Source: Litomosoides sigmodontis (lineage: Eukaryota > Nematoda > Chromadorea > Rhabditida > Onchocercidae). From it: a stretch of 64,000 bases of DNA. The notes under the pieces are model-generated. The model saw only the letters and a list, made by a program, of their open reading frames with translations. It was not told where the DNA came from and ran no database searches. Positions 63,065 through 64,000 of the stretch are shown one piece after another. A program made the translations under genes and the position numbers. The stretch covers positions 5,045,317 to 5,109,316 of the forward strand of contig OY718804.1 of assembly GCA_963070105.1 (NCBI GenBank). Reading direction: 5' to 3'. Position 1 is the first letter of the stretch; each line of letters starts with the position of its first letter.

Positions 63065-63948
63065 TTAGAAGAAATCAGCTGCGGATGGTCGATTTTTTTG
63101 CACAGCGCTAGTACTTAACTGTCCGAAACTGAGCAAATTATCGGTTATGGATGAGTTCGCATCTGTATGAATGATAACGCCTTCTACATTTCTTTTTGGT
63201 GTTTTCCGTAGCACCTGTGATGAACCTGGAGTACCAGTCGAACAGGTAGAATGCGGCGTCCTAAAATGACAATGAGTGTTTTTTTGACACTATCACATTT
63301 CATATCTTCAGGAGTTTCCTTAGTATCAATATGACGGATAAACCACCCATAACTTCGGCTCTCCCTGGAAACTCTGTAATCTACAAGCAGCTTAAAGTTA
63401 AACAAATCAAATAAAGAATACATAAATCACTTGGAATATATACTGAATGAAATGTGAACCAGCGTATCTTCATTAGACTAAATTTACGGGAAAACTTTTA
63501 AAGCTTGACAGCTTACTTTGACCGTGAAGGCGTGTAATTGAAATTGATTTTTAATTCCCTATCTGAACTCAATCGAATCCCAAGTCCATGCGCTGCAAGA
63601 CGCCTAGCAGCAGGCGACATCGTAGTAAGCTTTTCAGAAGTGTGGACAGAGCCGAACCTGGGTGTTTTGCTAAAACAATGATTTAAAACAGTAGACGGTT
63701 AGAAAAGTCGATTTATATATGAAATAATATGCGAGCATATAGTATACTGCTCATAGCATTACTATTACCACTTACGAAATAAATTGTGCACAAAGTCATA
63801 AAATGATAATTGAAGAGGTTACAAAGAGAACTTACGTGTGATGCTTCTCCACTTGTCGCATAGCCACTTTCCGTTTGTCATGATAACGTTTAGCAACTGT
63901 TTCAGTTATGCTTTGAGCTATCTTTTCCCGAATAGGTATTTCAGGAAT
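63065..63948 (-). CDS. ESS2: ESS2/DGCR14 splicing factor, C-terminal part (cut by right edge)
   Basis: Three exons chain in phase: 63836-63948, 63517-63669, 63065-63260. The upstream exons lie off the right edge. The visible protein starts IPEIPIREKIAQSITETVAK, which corresponds to the family block IPEPPVREKLGLKLANEV. It continues FGSVHTSEKLTTMSPAARRL (family MSPA-x-x-x-L box) and NYTPSRSK TPHSTCS, and ends SSITDNLLSFGQL with a final RPSAADFF, nearly the family's terminal SITDNLLxLP and KASDFF. ESS2 (C. elegans ess-2, human DGCR14) is a nuclear protein associated with the C complex spliceosome that helps accurate splice-site use. Exons join at phases 2 and 2. It is in tandem with CDK12, 1.6 kb upstream on the same strand, compatible with but not proof of an operon. 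Confidence 0.93.
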
Positions 63949-64000
63949 CTAGAAAATGACAGCTGTCATATATTACATTAGAAAAGTTAGTTATTAAAGG

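Overview
This 64 kb window is AT-rich eukaryotic DNA, most likely from a nematode. Genes are split into many short exons, introns are mostly 60 to 1,500 bp, acceptors end in TTTTCAG-like sequence, and TTTCAG/TTTTAG acceptors sit just before several start codons, as expected for spliced-leader trans-splicing. A CK1/TTBK-type kinase of the kind expanded in nematodes fits. Intron size suggests a spirurid/filarial-like genome rather than Trichinella, but that is inference. No single-exon prokaryote-like gene, CRISPR array, tRNA, rRNA or recognisable transposon was found. Gene models below were built by hand from exon phase, splice sites and family similarity. Most long single-frame ORFs in the window are shadows.

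Layout, left to right: an XLF/NHEJ1-like DNA-repair factor cut by the left edge (minus, 151-937); a complete class I phosphatidylinositol transfer protein (minus, 3207-5684); an arginine/serine-rich protein (plus, 7537-7950); an unrecognised nuclear-looking protein (minus, 10214-13170); TXNDC9 (plus, 15489-16662); an unrecognised locus whose exons encode a signal peptide and a C-terminal membrane segment (minus, 17415-20900); a 13-exon, unusually long mevalonate k­inase gene (minus, 21946-29754).

An 11 kb stretch without genes follows (29755-40783), packed with microsatellites, a G-quadruplex-like tract and a 695 bp uninterrupted AAT repeat. It separates the divergently transcribed mevalonate kinase and CK1/TTBK-like kinase (plus, 40784-43091) genes.

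The right third is gene-dense: a coiled-coil/PDZ protein (minus, 43708-46084); an unrecognised single-pass membrane protein (minus, 47745-49400); mitochondrial pyruvate carrier MPC1 (minus, 50697-51629) sharing a 322 bp divergent promoter with an MPLKIP/TTDN1-like gene (plus, 51952-53106); CDK12 (minus, 56180-61431, 16 exons); and the 3' part of ESS2/DGCR14 (minus, 63065 to beyond the right edge). CDK12 (RNA polymerase II CTD kinase), ESS2 (spliceosome-associated), the RS protein and the MPLKIP-like protein share a transcription/splicing theme, but nothing shows that they form one system. The genes are otherwise ordinary cell-biology genes. The main open questions are two coding-looking islands on the plus strand (54.3-54.8 kb and 62.26-62.65 kb), a diverged local duplication around MPC1, the altered ATP-site motif and large insertions in mevalonate kinase, and recurrent GTTCG-type splice donors.
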